From Psococerastis gibbosa (lineage: Eukaryota; Arthropoda; Insecta; Psocodea; Psocidae): a stretch of 64,000 bases of DNA. The translations under genes and the position numbers were made by a program. Below the pieces are notes generated by a model. That model ran no database searches, was not told where the DNA came from, and worked only from the letters and a program-made list of their open reading frames with translations. Below are positions 45,601-57,000 of the stretch, in pieces; position 1 is the stretch's first letter, and each line of letters begins with the position of its first letter. The DNA is taken from the NCBI GenBank assembly GCA_963971405.1, contig OZ020491.1:23864855-23928854 (forward strand), read 5' to 3'.

Positions 45601-48600
45601 ATTAGTACTGTTATTCCTAGATTTTTCAGTGGGTTTTTCGAAAGGTATATTAATGGAAATTCGAGTAGTAGTCGTGTTGGAAGGGTCCGTCGTCGGAAAT
45701 CGTCTCACCGAAGGATTGCTTGCTGTTTTTACATCTGTAATTATAGATATTAGCCCCTTTTAGAGCCGAAATTGAAAGACTCAAACTTTGCAGTAACACC
45801 ATAATTGTGCCAAGCATTCCAAATACTTGTAGATAGCAAAGCATTGCAGAAACTGAAGGAAAGAGCATTGCAGAGCCAGTAAGAAAACCCCAAAAGACAG
45901 GAAACAAGAATAACCAAACTACTATTGATAGTAAAGAACGGCCAACAGAAACCTAAGGAAATAGTAGGTACCCACTGAATTTGATTTAGAACTGGTCATA
46001 GAAGAAAAGGAAAGAAAAAGAATAAATGTTGACTATCAATGAAGATTAACTCTAGATTTTGAAAAATATATGAATATGCGTGAAGAAAAGGTACCCATCT
46101 ACTAAATTGAGAAAAATGGGCTTTAAACAAATGAGGGAGGGTCCCACGGTCGCTTGTAACGTTTTGATAAATGGAATCCAACGTATAGGAACTGCACGGC
46201 TTCGCTATTCATTGAAATAATGCAGGCGGCATGCTCCTACGGATTTCAGCACTTACCAAGACTGTACGAACGATAGTGGGACCTGCTCTAAGGGTATGAG
46301 GATTTCAACTGAAGCTGTTGTTCGACGAATTGCCTTTGTCTATTGTTCTCATCATTTATTTTACAGAAAATCCCGAAAGATATCTTTATTGCGCAGTCAT
46401 AAAGCTTGATTATATATTATGAGGTTGGAATAATAGCAATAGAAAATACTACAGGGCTGAAGTACAGTAAGTAAGCCTACAGGTACCCATTATTCCTACA
46501 TGAACATTTTTAAACGACGATATGTCCAACAATAATCATGCAGGGTGCGTAGGCAAGCGCCCAAAATGTAGCAACAGCAATCCAGCAGTGAATACGATTT
46601 TTGTTCTTTTAAGATGTCATGCAAGTCGTAGGACAATAGTAAAACAGAAAAAAGGAGATAAAAAGCAAGCATTCTTAAGTAAAAAGGAAGGTAATAAAAT
46701 AAGGTAAGGTAATAAAATAAATAATACTACAATAAGTACTGTACATGTGCCATTAATTTGTTGAAACACAAACCATGCAAAGAATACATAAACAAGAGAA
46801 AATTTACACGCAATTCGCCATAAGCTAAGATACTGTAAATGCCGCATACTTTCGTAAAAAAAACAAAGAAGTAAGCAGCAGTGACATGCAAAACAGTAAA
46901 TAAAAGGTTATACAATGCTTTAAGAATATGCAGGAATACATAGGTACAATATTAATACATTTTCAAATTACGTGAAAAATTATGTTGTTTGTTGTTTCCA
47001 ACGCCTGCTTTCAGCATTTCTGCTTTAAGCAACCCTGTCAGCCTGGTGGGGGGAGTGAGTCTGTTTGTTAACTTGAGGCACCCTAAGAGCAGACTCCTTC
47101 ACCTCGGGGGAAGGGCAGTTGGCTGACAGGGTGGACCTCCTGATTATAGTGGATTCCGAACCACTTGGGGAACATAATTAAATCGGAGGCGACCAGGACT
47201 CGACCCACACGTAGACTGACTGGTATAGTATCAGCGCGCTGTCTTGTCCCACCATGTTCCCCGGCCAACCCTGTGCACACTACCAAGTTTTCCGCAGGTT
47301 GAGAACATGTTCTGCTCTCATAGAATCAACATGGTAGGCACGTGAAGATTATGGGATTTGTATTTTCGACCAACGAATAAATAAACTTATAACTTAAGTC
47401 AAGCTTATAAAAGCACGCAATGTTGTAACCGAAAATAATGGACTAAAATGTTACAATCCTGACTATGCTTCTAATTGAGTCACTTGCATTTGGATAGCAT
47501 TTTGGAAAGAAGATGAAGGTTTCTAAATTGACTTGTAAGACTTACCAGAAGAGAAACTGCTTCGATCAACGCCCCTTTTGACTCCAGACCAGTTAGATGA
47601 ACTATCGACCTTCGCATCCTTCTCGTCATCCGCTGTACCATTTTGTAACACAGTCATCTCCCCCGAACGAAAATCAATCTTCGACGAATAACTACTCTTT
47701 AACCTCTTAAACTCCTCCACTTGCTTAATCCTCTCAGCAACGGACAACCTTGGCACATCCTCCCCGGGAGTTTTCAGAGCATTTCGCAGTCCAACACTCA
47801 ACAAAACATCGTCTGGAAGACTTCTTCTCTTGATTTCGACAGTAATCGGCTCTACTTTGACTTCAGGAGGTTCCACAACGTCAGGTTTTTTTAAATTGCG
47901 AAACCTGGTCTGAAGCTCACTTTCGCCATCACTACTGTAAGATTTCCTTTCCTCAACATTTCTCCTCACATCTTCAAACCTTTTGTTCCGAAGTATCACT
48001 GTTGATTTCCATAGGGGAGCTTCATCTTCAGTCTCGTTTAAAGTCTTCTTGATTGGCTTAAGTATACTTCGAGGCCTTAAGCCGTCATTAAGGTCAGTCT
48101 GTTCCTCGTCTACGTCGTATAATTTTGGCAGTGACTGAGCGGGTTTTGAAGGTTCCTCCTTAGGTATTGTTTCTACAACTATTTTTGATAGTTCTTGAAG
48201 TTCAGATTCAATCTTCTTACTTAAGGACTCAATTTTTTCTGCGCTTGTTGTGTTAGAAGTCGTCAAAAGTTTCTTTTCAAAAGGCGAATCACCAAATTTA
48301 AATTCTGGAAGACCTGATGTGTTAGTCACACTTTCACTACTGATGTACGTCCCACTATTCCGACGCCTTCTTCTGACTACACTGTTAGGAGGCTTACCAT
48401 CAGTCTCGACTATGTTAACCCTCCCAGAGTCAGGAGCAAAATGAACTTCTGTTTTACAAAACTCAACTTTCTTGTGTTTTTTCTCTTTATTCAAATCAAA
48501 ATCAAACGTCCTGTAGTCATCGTCTTTTTCCTTCGGGGAATCCGGAACACCGGAATCATTTTGCTCCGGGTCAGGGGTATCACTGCACCACTGCCTGTCA

Positions 48601-51600
48601 ACTAACTTGGTACCACGTAGTTGAGAGATCCATGGGTTTTTTGTACATCTCAAGGATGACCTTTCTCTGTTAGGCAGCGGTGATTTCCTATTCCATGCAG
48701 CATCACTGAATGATTGCTCCTCAATGTACCTCTTAAACGGGGACTCGGTCTTTGAGAAAGAGCTGGTATACCCACTCGAAGGAGAAGAGTCTCCATTAGT
48801 TAACGCTATTTTATCGGAATCATCAACATCTTCAAACCCATAAGACTTCCTTCTCCGGTACCACTCACTAGTGTGATTTACTTGATTTTTTCTCAAATCT
48901 AAACTGCCTGTACCATTGACTAACGGTTTCTGACTGATTTTAGCCTCCATGCCCGATACCACATCTTTGACTCGTGGTATTTCCGTCACAATCCCTTCAT
49001 CTTTCATGTCACTGTCACTTGACTTTCGTAGCCGTTCTCGGACTTCTTTAAGGGTTTCGGCAGTCACAAAGGAACTTTTTACTTTAGCTGGCTTTTCTGT
49101 GATTTCTGTATCCTCATCCTTGCTACCCTCGTAATTTATAATGCTGCCACAACGTAATAAGTTTTCAATTTCAGCCGCTCGTTCTTTTAATGACTTTCCA
49201 TTAGTCCAGTCGGGTATATCGTCGGTAATGCTAGTTTTAGGGAACTGAAGACTTCTCCGAAATCTAGAGGTTCTCCTAATAGAATTATTTTCTTCTGTCT
49301 CCTCGTTAATATTTTCATTACTACAGCTTTTCTGTCTGCTCAGACTTGGTTTCCGATCAGATGATGTTTCACTTGGACTGTCCAGTTCGGTAATAACAAC
49401 TCCTCCTGGGCTCTCTGGTCTCTCGGAGTCTAACCCATTGGTGAAGCCGCGGAACATTCGGGCTTTGGCTTCTTCGTGAAGTTGCCGACATCTTTCCGCG
49501 ACATCATTAAGGGTATCTCCATGTGATCCTGCGAGACTGCGCGGGCGCGAGGGTGGACGTCTAGTTCCAATTGACCCACTTCGCCCAACGCTTCCTTTTG
49601 TTTTTTGGGAACTCAAGTCGAGATGGTTCACTGGAAGCTGAAAGAAAGACCAACATCAAATCAAGATGTATAACTCATGCCTCCACCTTTAAACATTGGG
49701 CATAAGTTAGTGATACCTATTTGGATTAATTGTACTTTCTGCTGTTGTTGAAAGTAATGGGGATTGTTTCCATTGCCGCTAGGGGACATTGTACAAGGAA
49801 TCTGCTTTAAGCGTAGCCAGGGAGGGGGCTTTCCCCCCCCCCCCCCCGAAATGTTAAAAAAAGTATTATTATTGTTGTTTAAATGAGTGAAATGAGTTTT
49901 ATGTATATATTATTATGGAGCTGATTTATTAATAAAAGTAATTTTTACATTCAATATTCTGTGTTTGGAAGAGATCACACTTTTTATCCTTGCATTGTTC
50001 AGTTTGATGTTTCACCTGTAATTTTTTTCTCCCTCTAAAAACACTAAAACTGTGTGTTTTTGGCGTTTTTGCATGTCAATTCTTATAAATTTCCGGGGGC
50101 CCCCGACCCCTGGTATTTAGCACCCCCGAAATAAAATCCTGGCTACATGCTTGGCGTAGCCCTTAATACTTTCAACACGGAACATATTATTTTTAATACT
50201 ATTGTTTAATTTAATTTAATGTTTAATTTAATTTTTTAATACTATTGTTTTTAGGCATTTTCTCTATATGCAGGTATTGGTTGAAACACTGTGCCACATA
50301 CATTCTGTAACAGATTCACCTCTAATAGGCATAATAAAAATACCTGGGAGACTGTGCAGTGTACATACCTGGAGTTCGTCAAAAGGTTTTATACTTGATG
50401 ACCACTGAGAAGAACTAGAGCTGGTGGTGACTGTTTGTGTTCGAATAACCTGCATGCTGCCTCCAGGAACGGAACTTTGAAAAATCTCAGTCTGCTTCCT
50501 ATGCCGCTGCTGTAGGCTTCCATCTGGAAGATTTCGTTCTCTAGAATCAACCACCTGAAAGCAAAGCAAACGAAATTGTCTATAAACTATAAAAATCTAT
50601 AAAGTATAGATATCTTTAACGCACATCACCTATTACTTTGGGCTTATATGGGCTTACGCTCATCGCCGTCATTGATGTATTGTCAGAAATGTATTTATTT
50701 TCTCTTAAATGTAGTTGTCAATTTTCTGGTCAATACACCATTATTATTATTATTATTATTATTATTACTGACTAACGAAATTGTCAAGCACTTTCTGTCT
50801 AATTAAAAATAATAAATAAGGACTATAAATGTCTAAAACTACGCTAAAATTGTAAATACAATGAAGCCCTTCACCGCCATTTTGAGTGTTCGTTTCTGCG
50901 ACACAATCTATAAAATATAAATTTGGCGCAGATTTCGAAGTTCATTCCGTACTTGTTTACAATCGACCAACATTTGTTCATAGCAGTGTTATGCCGGTAT
51001 TATAAGTAACATGAGAGGAGAGATGCCGAATGGATTTTGGAACATGCTACGTGTCAATTATTACAGCTCCAGCAGATTTAGATCTCATTCGACTAAACTC
51101 CGATAGTTTGACAAGTAAGAAAACTGGAGAGTTCCTAGTTATGATGCAAATATAGCCTATTTTGCACATTAGCGCATAATATAGAAAACATTTTCATCAG
51201 AATAAACACCACCAATAATTCAGTGTTCACACGCTACCTGCGGTATTTATTTAGAGATGAGACATTTGAGACCCTCTAAAAATATTTTTTAAATCCTAGG
51301 TGTGACTGGTCACAAGAAACGTGGCAGGAAAATTAGGCGGGAAACCTACAGTATATATACTAGTAGAACTCTAGCATTTATCAACATTACACTGACTTTT
51401 AAGTAGATCAAGTAGTTAACTAGTTTTTTTTTTTTTAATTCAATAACTTCTATGTTTAAGTTTCAATAAATCAAGGGTCCAGCGCGGGTTTATCCCTTAG
51501 TTCCCTTACCATAAAAAAATGCAATAATGTATTGTATTGAAGGAAATAAATAAATATTGTATTGTGCATCTGTACCGTTTCGTTTTTTTTTCACAAAATA

Positions 51601-51946
51601 AAAATTGGTACTGTCTCACCATGAATTGAAAGGAATGAAACATGAATTTATCCGTGTGTGTATTCAAGTACATGAATATACTTAGATGAAATCAAACATC
51701 TTATAATTTCTTTTAATTCCTAGTATCATTTTAGAGTATGAGCCAAATTTCTTGCCTTACCTTGCCATAATTATGCGCGGCTAGGCTATTACTAGCCGAC
51801 CAACGATCTGTCTCAATCTTGGCCTTCTCCATCATTCCAGTGATCTTGTCCCGTCGGGACCACTCTTCGACGTTCCTCCTGTTGAAAGGGAGGCCGACAG
51901 TGTGTGCGTCCCCAGCGTGGGGTAAAGTCATAGGTACTATCTCCAT
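33686..51946 (-). CDS. Large disordered Ser/Lys/Glu-rich protein, possibly supervillin-like; 9 coding exons traced, 3' end unresolved
   Basis: Exons in transcript order: 51761-51946 (ATG at 51946; exon opens at 51965), 50369-50554, 47546-49637, 44865-45734, 40528-41114, 39270-39580, 37968-38098, 34402-34423 (22-nt microexon), 33686-33834. Phases agree throughout. The traced protein is about 1520 residues: MEIVPMTLPHAGDAHTVGLP at the start, a Ser/Thr-rich second exon, then 697 codons of charged, serine-rich sequence with AERCRQLHEEAKARMFRGF and LSVAERIKQVEEF, an acidic tail in exon 4 (DSDDSDLLADEE), and Lys-rich exons with ASNREAMIAQ and KKKLVRKPRP. Low complexity suggests a disordered cytoskeletal or scaffold protein. 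Supervillin N-terminal region is my best guess; gelsolin repeats and headpiece are not seen. The last exon has a poor polypyrimidine tract, and after its GTAAAG donor I cannot place the next exon. Alternatively it reads through to a stop near 33510. Confidence 0.75.
34666..35038. repeat. Foldback family D copy, long form
   Basis: Has the outer CCGGCTAGGGCTAAATAC module, the inner GCATTGCAGAATGC module and the ATTGATCAATGATCATA centre. It lies upstream of the 22-nt microexon at 34402. Confidence 0.8.
35318..35710. mobile_element. Long-arm foldback G with TTAA target duplications
   Basis: TTAA|GGGCCAACCGGAGTCGCC at the left and GGCGACTCCGGTTTGCCC|TTAA at the right, with arms of about 130 bp. 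The TTAA duplication suggests a piggyBac-type MITE. A further fragment lies at 61943-61995. Confidence 0.75.
36271..36836. mobile_element. Family E element, shorter copy
   Basis: Same terminal repeats (gctttccaatttatacg, tttataaattggaaagc) and the same interior as the copy at 24350, with a GTCTGTCTGTCGCTCTGTCT run. It lacks about 240 bp. Confidence 0.75.
36992..37136. repeat. Short foldback of family D
   Basis: 145-bp hairpin with GACCTCGCATTGCAGAATGC arms and the centre CATCATTAATAAGTCTTTAA, almost identical in layout to 28727-28862. Confidence 0.85.
37394..37931. mobile_element. Long-arm foldback F2, interrupted by SINE C
   Basis: Ends TAAGAGCGTATGTTCCGTAG and CTACGGGACGTACACTCTTA. Its interior follows F1 but is split by the SINE at 37719-37855. 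Its right end is 36 bp from a coding exon (37968). Confidence 0.75.
37719..37855 (-). repeat. SINE family C nested inside foldback F2
   Basis: A complete antisense C copy (TACCCGTGTTGAGTTACGAC ... GTTACCACCTGGCCATCG) sits inside the right arm of the foldback at 37394-37931. Confidence 0.7.
38150..38312 (+). repeat. SINE family A, head missing
   Basis: Begins at CCTACATTTTCTGG, lacks the tRNA-like head, and ends in TTATTTATTTATTTT directly beside the 3' end of the antisense LINE remnant at 38367-39060. Confidence 0.7.
38367..39060 (-). pseudogene. LINE remnant with RNase H domain and C-terminal zinc knuckle
   Basis: Frame one (up to 39060) has FSDSASGLTALDS and SYWVPAHVGIPGNEEADRWA, the RNase H core. 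Frame two (38367-38828) continues with SGHTRTNC, then CDQCGQPETVEHILWDCPSM, the Cys/His end of Jockey/I-group elements. The change of frame around 38800 makes it a pseudogene. Confidence 0.8.
39062..39163. mobile_element. Family E end fused to a LINE remnant
   Basis: Reverse complement of the E left end (TACCACGTATAAATAGAAAA; AAATCTCGGAATTGAATACT). The RNase H frame runs straight into it. Confidence 0.6.
40325..40516 (-). repeat. SINE family A next to a splice donor
   Basis: A near full-length antisense copy: tail at 40325, head at about 40516. The head ends 11 bases inside the intron that begins at the donor 40527-40526 of the disordered-protein gene, on the same strand as the gene. The coding frame therefore appears to run on into the SINE. 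Confidence 0.8.
41164..41258 (+). repeat. SINE family C
   Basis: CGATGACAAAGTGGCAGCGT ... GCGATCGGAGACGTGTCGCA ... CTCAACACGGG, joined directly to an RTE-type LINE 3' fragment at 41257. Confidence 0.65.
41257..41470 (+). pseudogene. RTE-like LINE 3' fragment
   Basis: Nucleotide match to 1850-2045: GCAAGCAGGACAGGAAGATG, AACGCTGGAAGGATGAGTTG, GAAGTGTTGTCGAGTAGGCC. Confidence 0.75.
41471..43664. other. Intronic stretch without recognised feature
   Basis: Lies between exons at 41114 and 44865. AT-rich, with no open frames of interest. Confidence 0.4.
43665..44085. mobile_element. Inverted-repeat element L
   Basis: Imperfect arms of about 50 bp: GATTTGGGACTATTATAATA on the left and TATTATTATAATCCCAAATA on the right. 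The interior is AT-rich with no recognisable protein. One arm recurs beside G at 35725-35775 (CGGTATTATAATCGCCATGA). Confidence 0.6.
44271..44705 (+). repeat. SINE family J (tRNA-like head), near full length
   Basis: The head GAATTGGTAGAGAAGATCGA is followed almost at once by a B box GGTTCGAGACT, so the A-to-B distance is short and the anticodon arm seems lost. The body has CGGTCCCAGAGGCGAAAATC, ends near CGATAGAAGAGGCATTTCAA, and is shared with 15366-15725. Confidence 0.65.
45735..46995. other. Intronic stretch without recognised feature
   Basis: Lies between exons at 45734 and 47546. AT-rich with many A runs; I see no repeat family except SINE B beginning at 46996. Confidence 0.4.
46996..47338 (-). 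repeat. SINE family B (long tail), intron of the disordered-protein gene
   Basis: Reverse-strand copy starting TTTCCAACGCCTGCTTTCAG on the plus strand and ending GAATCAACATGGTA. It keeps the B-box-like region. Confidence 0.8.
49811..50146. mobile_element. Inverted-repeat MITE with C-tract, intron of the disordered-protein gene
   Basis: GCGTAGCCAGGGAGGGGGCT ... and ... CCCCGAAATAAAATCCTGGC-TAC, terminal motif GTAGCCAGG. A C15 run follows the left end. It resembles common hAT-like MITE ends (TAGCCAGG). Confidence 0.55.
50555..51760. other. First intron of the disordered-protein gene
   Basis: Between coding exons 1 and 2. Apart from the ATT microsatellite nothing is recognised. Confidence 0.4.
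50738..50767. repeat. (ATT)n microsatellite
   Basis: About nine ATT units, in the intron between exons 1 and 2 of the disordered-protein gene. Confidence 0.9.
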
Positions 51947-52329
51947 GCTTTTGCCAATTAGAAATCTGAAATGAAAAAAGAGAAAGTGTTTAAATAATTT
52001 TACCAATTAGCCTCAGACGTCTCAACCTCGGACATCGGACACATTTATTATTTACATGTGTATAATTATGATATTCATTTATATGATATTCATTTAAGGT
52101 TATTGCGACAATGTTTTATGGACATTTACTTCAGTGTCTGTAATATCAAATTAACATTAGATTCTAATGAACGAGCGTTTAAATTAAACATTTTTTTAAC
52201 CGATAAATGGAGGTATTAGTATTCATTATACATTAATTCACATGCATTAATACACGACTTCCTAGAAGACTCCGCCTTTATTAATTATTTCGAGAACCAA
52301 CTCTATAGCAGATCCAGTAACGGGCTTTT

Positions 52330-52500
52330 TCTTCTTCTGAGCTCACAATCACAACGATTGGTTGGCAGCAACTTTTTCAATCCTGCGCCTTCCTCTTCAG
52401 TTCTTGTTACGTACGAGCTCTTCAGTTGATCCATAAATTCCATCTTCGGCCACCCTCATTTAATGGTTTCTTCCACGCTGCCCTCAACGATGGAGTGTAC
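52330..52500 (-). pseudogene. LINE C-terminal fragment
   Basis: The minus strand reads VHSIVEGSVEETIK, then PKMEFMDQLKSSY and EEGAGLKKL, resembling the GRP..MDQLK region of LINE C-termini. Confidence 0.45.
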
Positions 52501-52895
52501 CAGATTTTAGTGTCTTAACGGACAATATAGTACCCAAATTTAAGGTAGACTTATCTGCTATAAGAGAGCGTCCAGCACTGTGTAAAAATGTGTGATAAGG
52601 CCGTAATATGTTGATAATAGACCATCTGGTAAGCCATGAAGCGGCCTACGCATATACCCAAACTAAGAACTGTTGCCTCATCCATCAGATGGCTGCGACG
52701 GCACCGCCTGCATGCCTGGCTGTAATGTCGGTCAGCCTCCCATTCAGGCTCCACCGTATTCAATAATCTCTGCTTAGGGGAATTCCCTATAATAGGAAAC
52801 ATTTATTGACAAAAAAAACTACGTTTTGCCTTATTAAGAAAGAAAGAAAGAAAATTGTCTTTATTTTCCATTGGGCGAAATACAATTAATCCAAT

Positions 52896-53252
52896 TGACC
52901 ATGTTGAATCCATGAGAGCAGAGCATATTTCAAACTGCGGCAAACTTGGAAGTGTGCACACCGTTGGCAGGGGAACATGGTGGGACATGATAACGCGCTG
53001 AGACTATACCAGTCAGTCTACGTGCGTGGCGAGTCCTGGTCACCTCCGATTTAATCGTGTGACTTTACCATGTTTCCCAAGTGGTTCGGAATCCACTATA
53101 ATCAGGAGGTCCACCCTGTCAGTCAACTCCCCTTTCCCCAAGGTGAAGGCGTTTGCCCTTAGGGAGGCTCAAGTTAATAAACAGACTCACTCCCCCCGCC
53201 AGGCTCACAGGGTTGCTTAGAGCAGAAATAGTGAAAGCAGACTTTGGATGGA
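52896..53252 (+). repeat. SINE family B (long tail) between two copies of a 110-bp direct repeat
   Basis: Complete B-long copy. The sequence on both sides (52763-52880 and 53264-53380) is a direct repeat of about 110 bp, sharing CTTAGGGGAATTCCCTAT and GGAAACATTTATTGACAAAA. Confidence 0.8.
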
Positions 53253-53691
53253 AACAATACATAATCTCTCAGCTTAGGGGAATTCCCTATTATAGGAAAC
53301 ATTTATTGACAAAAAAATCTACTTATTGCCTTATTATGAAAGAAAGAAAAATGTCTTTATTCACCATATATGGCCGAATTTTGGGCCTGTCGGCCCACTC
53401 TTACAACTAACCCAAAATTAATTACACTATGTTTTACCATATGAAATGTCCATATTTAACTGAATTAAAAAAAAAAGGTAAATATAATTTTTTTAAACTA
53501 AAACTTAATAAAAAGTAAACTAAAACAAACCATTTACACACCATATGAGTATACATACCCATAAAATAAATTACACGTGACAAGCACCATACATCCCAAC
53601 ATGACGAGGGCCTATTTGCGTTTTTGTTTAAAGGAAAACTAGACCAAAATATCTGTAGGCCTAAAAGTGGTAAACCGCTATTTAGGCGCCC

Positions 53692-54069
53692 ATTTCATTG
53701 ACCGGCTAGGGCTATTTCCCACAACGGTCACGTGGTAGCAGACATTCAAGACTTAGGTAGCAATTCCACCGACCTTGCATTGCAGATTGCAAATGACATT
53801 GACGGAAATGTTTTTTTTTTTTAATAGAAATCTATTAAAATGTTTGTAATTAACATATCCCATGAAGCCATTTTTTAATTTTAGTTTGTTTGTTCGTGAT
53901 TTTACTGTATGATCATTGATCAATTTTAACTATGGCATAGAGGAAAATAAACATTTCCGTCAATTCTGCAATGCGAGGTCGTTGGAAACGCCACCTAAGT
54001 CTTGAATGTCTGCTACCACGTCACCGTTGTTGGAAATAGCGCTAGCCGGTCAATGGAATGGGCACCTTA
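53692..54069. repeat. Foldback family D copy, long form
   Basis: TTAGGCGCCCATTTCATTGA to CCGGTCAATGGAATGGGCAC; same modules with the centre in inverted order. Confidence 0.8.
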
Positions 54070-54454
54070 AGCTTAGATTATCTACTCGGTCCTTAAACTG
54101 GGAAATTTCATTCTACCTATATCGCCTTATAAGGAAATAATATAAGGTATCGCTACACTAACATTTTAGGGGGCCAACTGCCATTAGTCGATAATCTGAT
54201 AAAGATACTCGCCTTGAAAGATTCAAAACAATGGTTCGACTAATATGGCGACTTTCACCACCCACTCATAATGCCAGATAATGGCCGACCACCGAATCTT
54301 CCTGCCCGTTTTACATAGATTATCCACATTTCAACACCGTAGAAAATTACTATACGGTAAAAATAAAGTTTAAACCTGTGACTTTCACAGTGAACATGTT
54401 CTAAATAGCCAAAATAACATACTGTATATACATTAGATTTCTTGTTTTCCTATT

Positions 54455-54705
54455 TAAACGTTAGTATAAGGAAAGCTTTGTAATGGTTGAAATGCTCAAT
54501 TTCGGGATTTCAACGAATTTACATTTTTTTTACATTTTTTTTTTTCAAATGTTTGTCGGTTGATTTGTGGGCAAACAACTAGATGGATTTTGATTAAATT
54601 TGGCATGCTGGTCTATAAAAATCATATCTATGAACCATTTTTTATTTATTTCGAGAGTTTTTATAGATCCAACTATTTGTTTCTTATTACTAAACATTTT
54701 TTGTA
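54455..54705. mobile_element. Family E fragment
   Basis: AGTATAAGGAAAGCTTTGTA and GGATTTTGATTAAATTTGGC; diverged and incomplete at both ends. Confidence 0.55.
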
Positions 54706-55123
54706 AATCTAAAATACATGCTGTACAAAGGTGGTATTTTAAAGCATACATATTATACCTACTACTAACTTATAATACTAGTATATTAATATAATATCTA
54801 AAATAAAATAAAAAAAGGGGAAAATGGTGGCCAATTGATGTTAGTGACATACTACATACCTCATACAAAAAACGGATGGGGTGCCCGATAATCTCATATG
54901 ACAAAAAAAACACTTGGTTTTAACTGTGTAAATGACACGGGTTGCATAATCATTAACATTCAGGCGTTGCCGTTAGCCAATTGCAGAAAATATTTTTATT
55001 TACCAGGTTTCCCCATCTCAGGCCCGATTCAGGCTATGGTACGCTCCGGAGCGCCTATTAGCTGCGAGCATTGTGTTGAGCTCACAGTTGACAAAGCATG
55101 ACCGCTTCGCACGAACCAACCAT

Positions 55124-56395
55124 GGCAGCGACATCCACTCACTGACTGTTGGGTCTTTGTCCTAACGCATGCCATCCAATTGCATCCAACCACGCCCACT
55201 GCGCATCAATGCCCGGCTTCAGGAATACATCCATATTTACTGTTCAGGACAGTGGCGGATTCAGAACGGGGGGGGGGGGGGGGTCACTCAGGGCAAACCA
55301 ACCCTAGGCAGCAACATCCACTCAGTGACTGTTGGGTCTTTGTCCTAACGCATGCCATCCAATTGCATCCAACCACGCCCACTGCGCATCAATGCCCGGC
55401 TTCAGGAATACATCCATATTTACTGTTCAGGACAGTGGCGGATTCAGAACGGGGGGGGGGGGGTCACTCAGGGCAAACCAACCCTAGGCAGCAACATCCA
55501 CTCAGTGACTGTTGGGTCTTTGTCCTAACGCATGCCATTCAATTGCATCCAACCACGCCCACTGCGCATCAATGCCCGGCTTCAGGAATACATCCATATT
55601 TACTGTTCAGGACAGTGGCGGATTCAGAAGGGAAAGGGGAGGGGGGTCACTCAGGGCAAACCGACCCTAGGCAGCGACATCCACTCAGTGACTGTTGGGT
55701 CTTTGTCCTAACGCATGCCATCCAATTGCATCCAACCACGCCCACTGCGCATCAATGCCCGGCTTCAGGAATACATCCATATTTACTGTTCAGGACAGTG
55801 GCGGATTCAGAACGGGGGGGGGGGGGGTCACTCAGGGCAAACCAACCCTAGGCAGCGACATCCACTCAGTGACTGTTGGGTCTTTGTCCTAACGCTTGCC
55901 ATCCAATTGCATCCAACCACGCGCACTGCGCATCAATGCCCGGCTTCAGGAATACATCCATATTTACTGTTCAGGACAGTGGCGGATTCAGAACGGGGGG
56001 GGGGGGGGTCACTCAGGGCAAACCAACCCTAGGCAGTGACATCCACTCACTGATTGTTGGGTCTTGTCCTAACGCATGCCATCCAATTGCATCCAACCAC
56101 GCCCACTGCGCATCAATGCCCGGCTTCAGGAATACCTCCATATTTACTGTTCAGGACAGTGGCGGATTCAGAAGGGAAAGGGGAGGGGGGTCACTCAGGG
56201 CAAACCGACCCTAGGCAGTGACATCCACTCATTGACTGTTGGGTCTTTGTCCTAACGCATGCCATCCAATTGCATCCAACCACGCCCACTGCGCATCAAT
56301 GCCCGGCTTCAGGAATACATCCATATTTACTGTTCAGGACAGTGGCGGATTCAGAAGGAGGGTCACTCAGGGCATACTAGCCATAGGCTGCGATA
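55124..56395. repeat. Tandem array of about 181-bp units with long G runs
   Basis: Units begin (GGCAGYRACATCCACTCA) at 55124, 55307, 55487, 55670, 55851, 56032, 56214 and a decayed one near 56384. Each has CTGTTGGGTCTTTGTCCTAA, CGGCTTCAGGAATACATCCA, and CAGTGGCGGATTCAGAA followed by G(10-18) or a GGGAAAGGGGAGGGGGG variant. Two further diverged copies lie at 56655-56900. The long open frames here are repeat artefacts. Confidence 0.9.
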
Positions 56396-56459
56396 TCCAC
56401 TCAATGACTTCTCACTTCTGGGTCTTCTTCCTAACGCATACCATCCAATTAAATAAGGA

Positions 56460-56650
56460 CTTTTTTGTTCTATTACTAAGCTAACCTAGCGGAATTATAA
56501 AGCCACTCTCTTACACTCAACTAGGAAAGCCCGGGACCGCCTTCTTTACATGCCCTCCGAAGCATGGCCAGAAAATGTAGGAAGTGTGGGACTCGAACCA
56601 ACAACCTTTCGGGTGAAAGTCAGAGTCCGTACCACTACTCTACATATCTT
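56460..56650 (-). repeat. SINE family A, near full length
   Basis: All parts are present, including an intact B box read on the minus strand (GGTTCGAGTCC) and a head ending at about 56650. One of the best copies from which to take the consensus. It directly follows the 181-bp tandem array. Confidence 0.85.
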
Positions 56651-57000
56651 GGCTCAGGGTAAACCAACCACAGGCAGCAACATCCACTCATTAACTGATG
56701 GATCGGTTTTCCTAAGGCATAACATACAATTGCATCCAACCACGCCCACTGCGCATCAGGAATACTGTGCATCTATATTTACGATTCAGGTCAGTGGCCG
56801 ATTCAGAATGGGGCAAACCAACCCCGCACACAGCGACATCCACTCACTGACTGACGGATCTTTATTCTTAGCAATGTCATCTCATTATATTCAACCACGC
56901 TTCAAAGCTTCAAGCCTCTTCGGGTACTATATGTGCAGAAGTTTATAAACACCGTGGCACGACAATCCAATGAGGGACTAGACTTCAGGACTCACTTAGA

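Noticed and set aside
55180..56214. Long open frames with repeated HPTTPTAHQCPASG-type sequence
   Set aside because: They follow the 181-bp tandem array in all frames and contain poly-Gly from G runs. Array artefact, not a gene.
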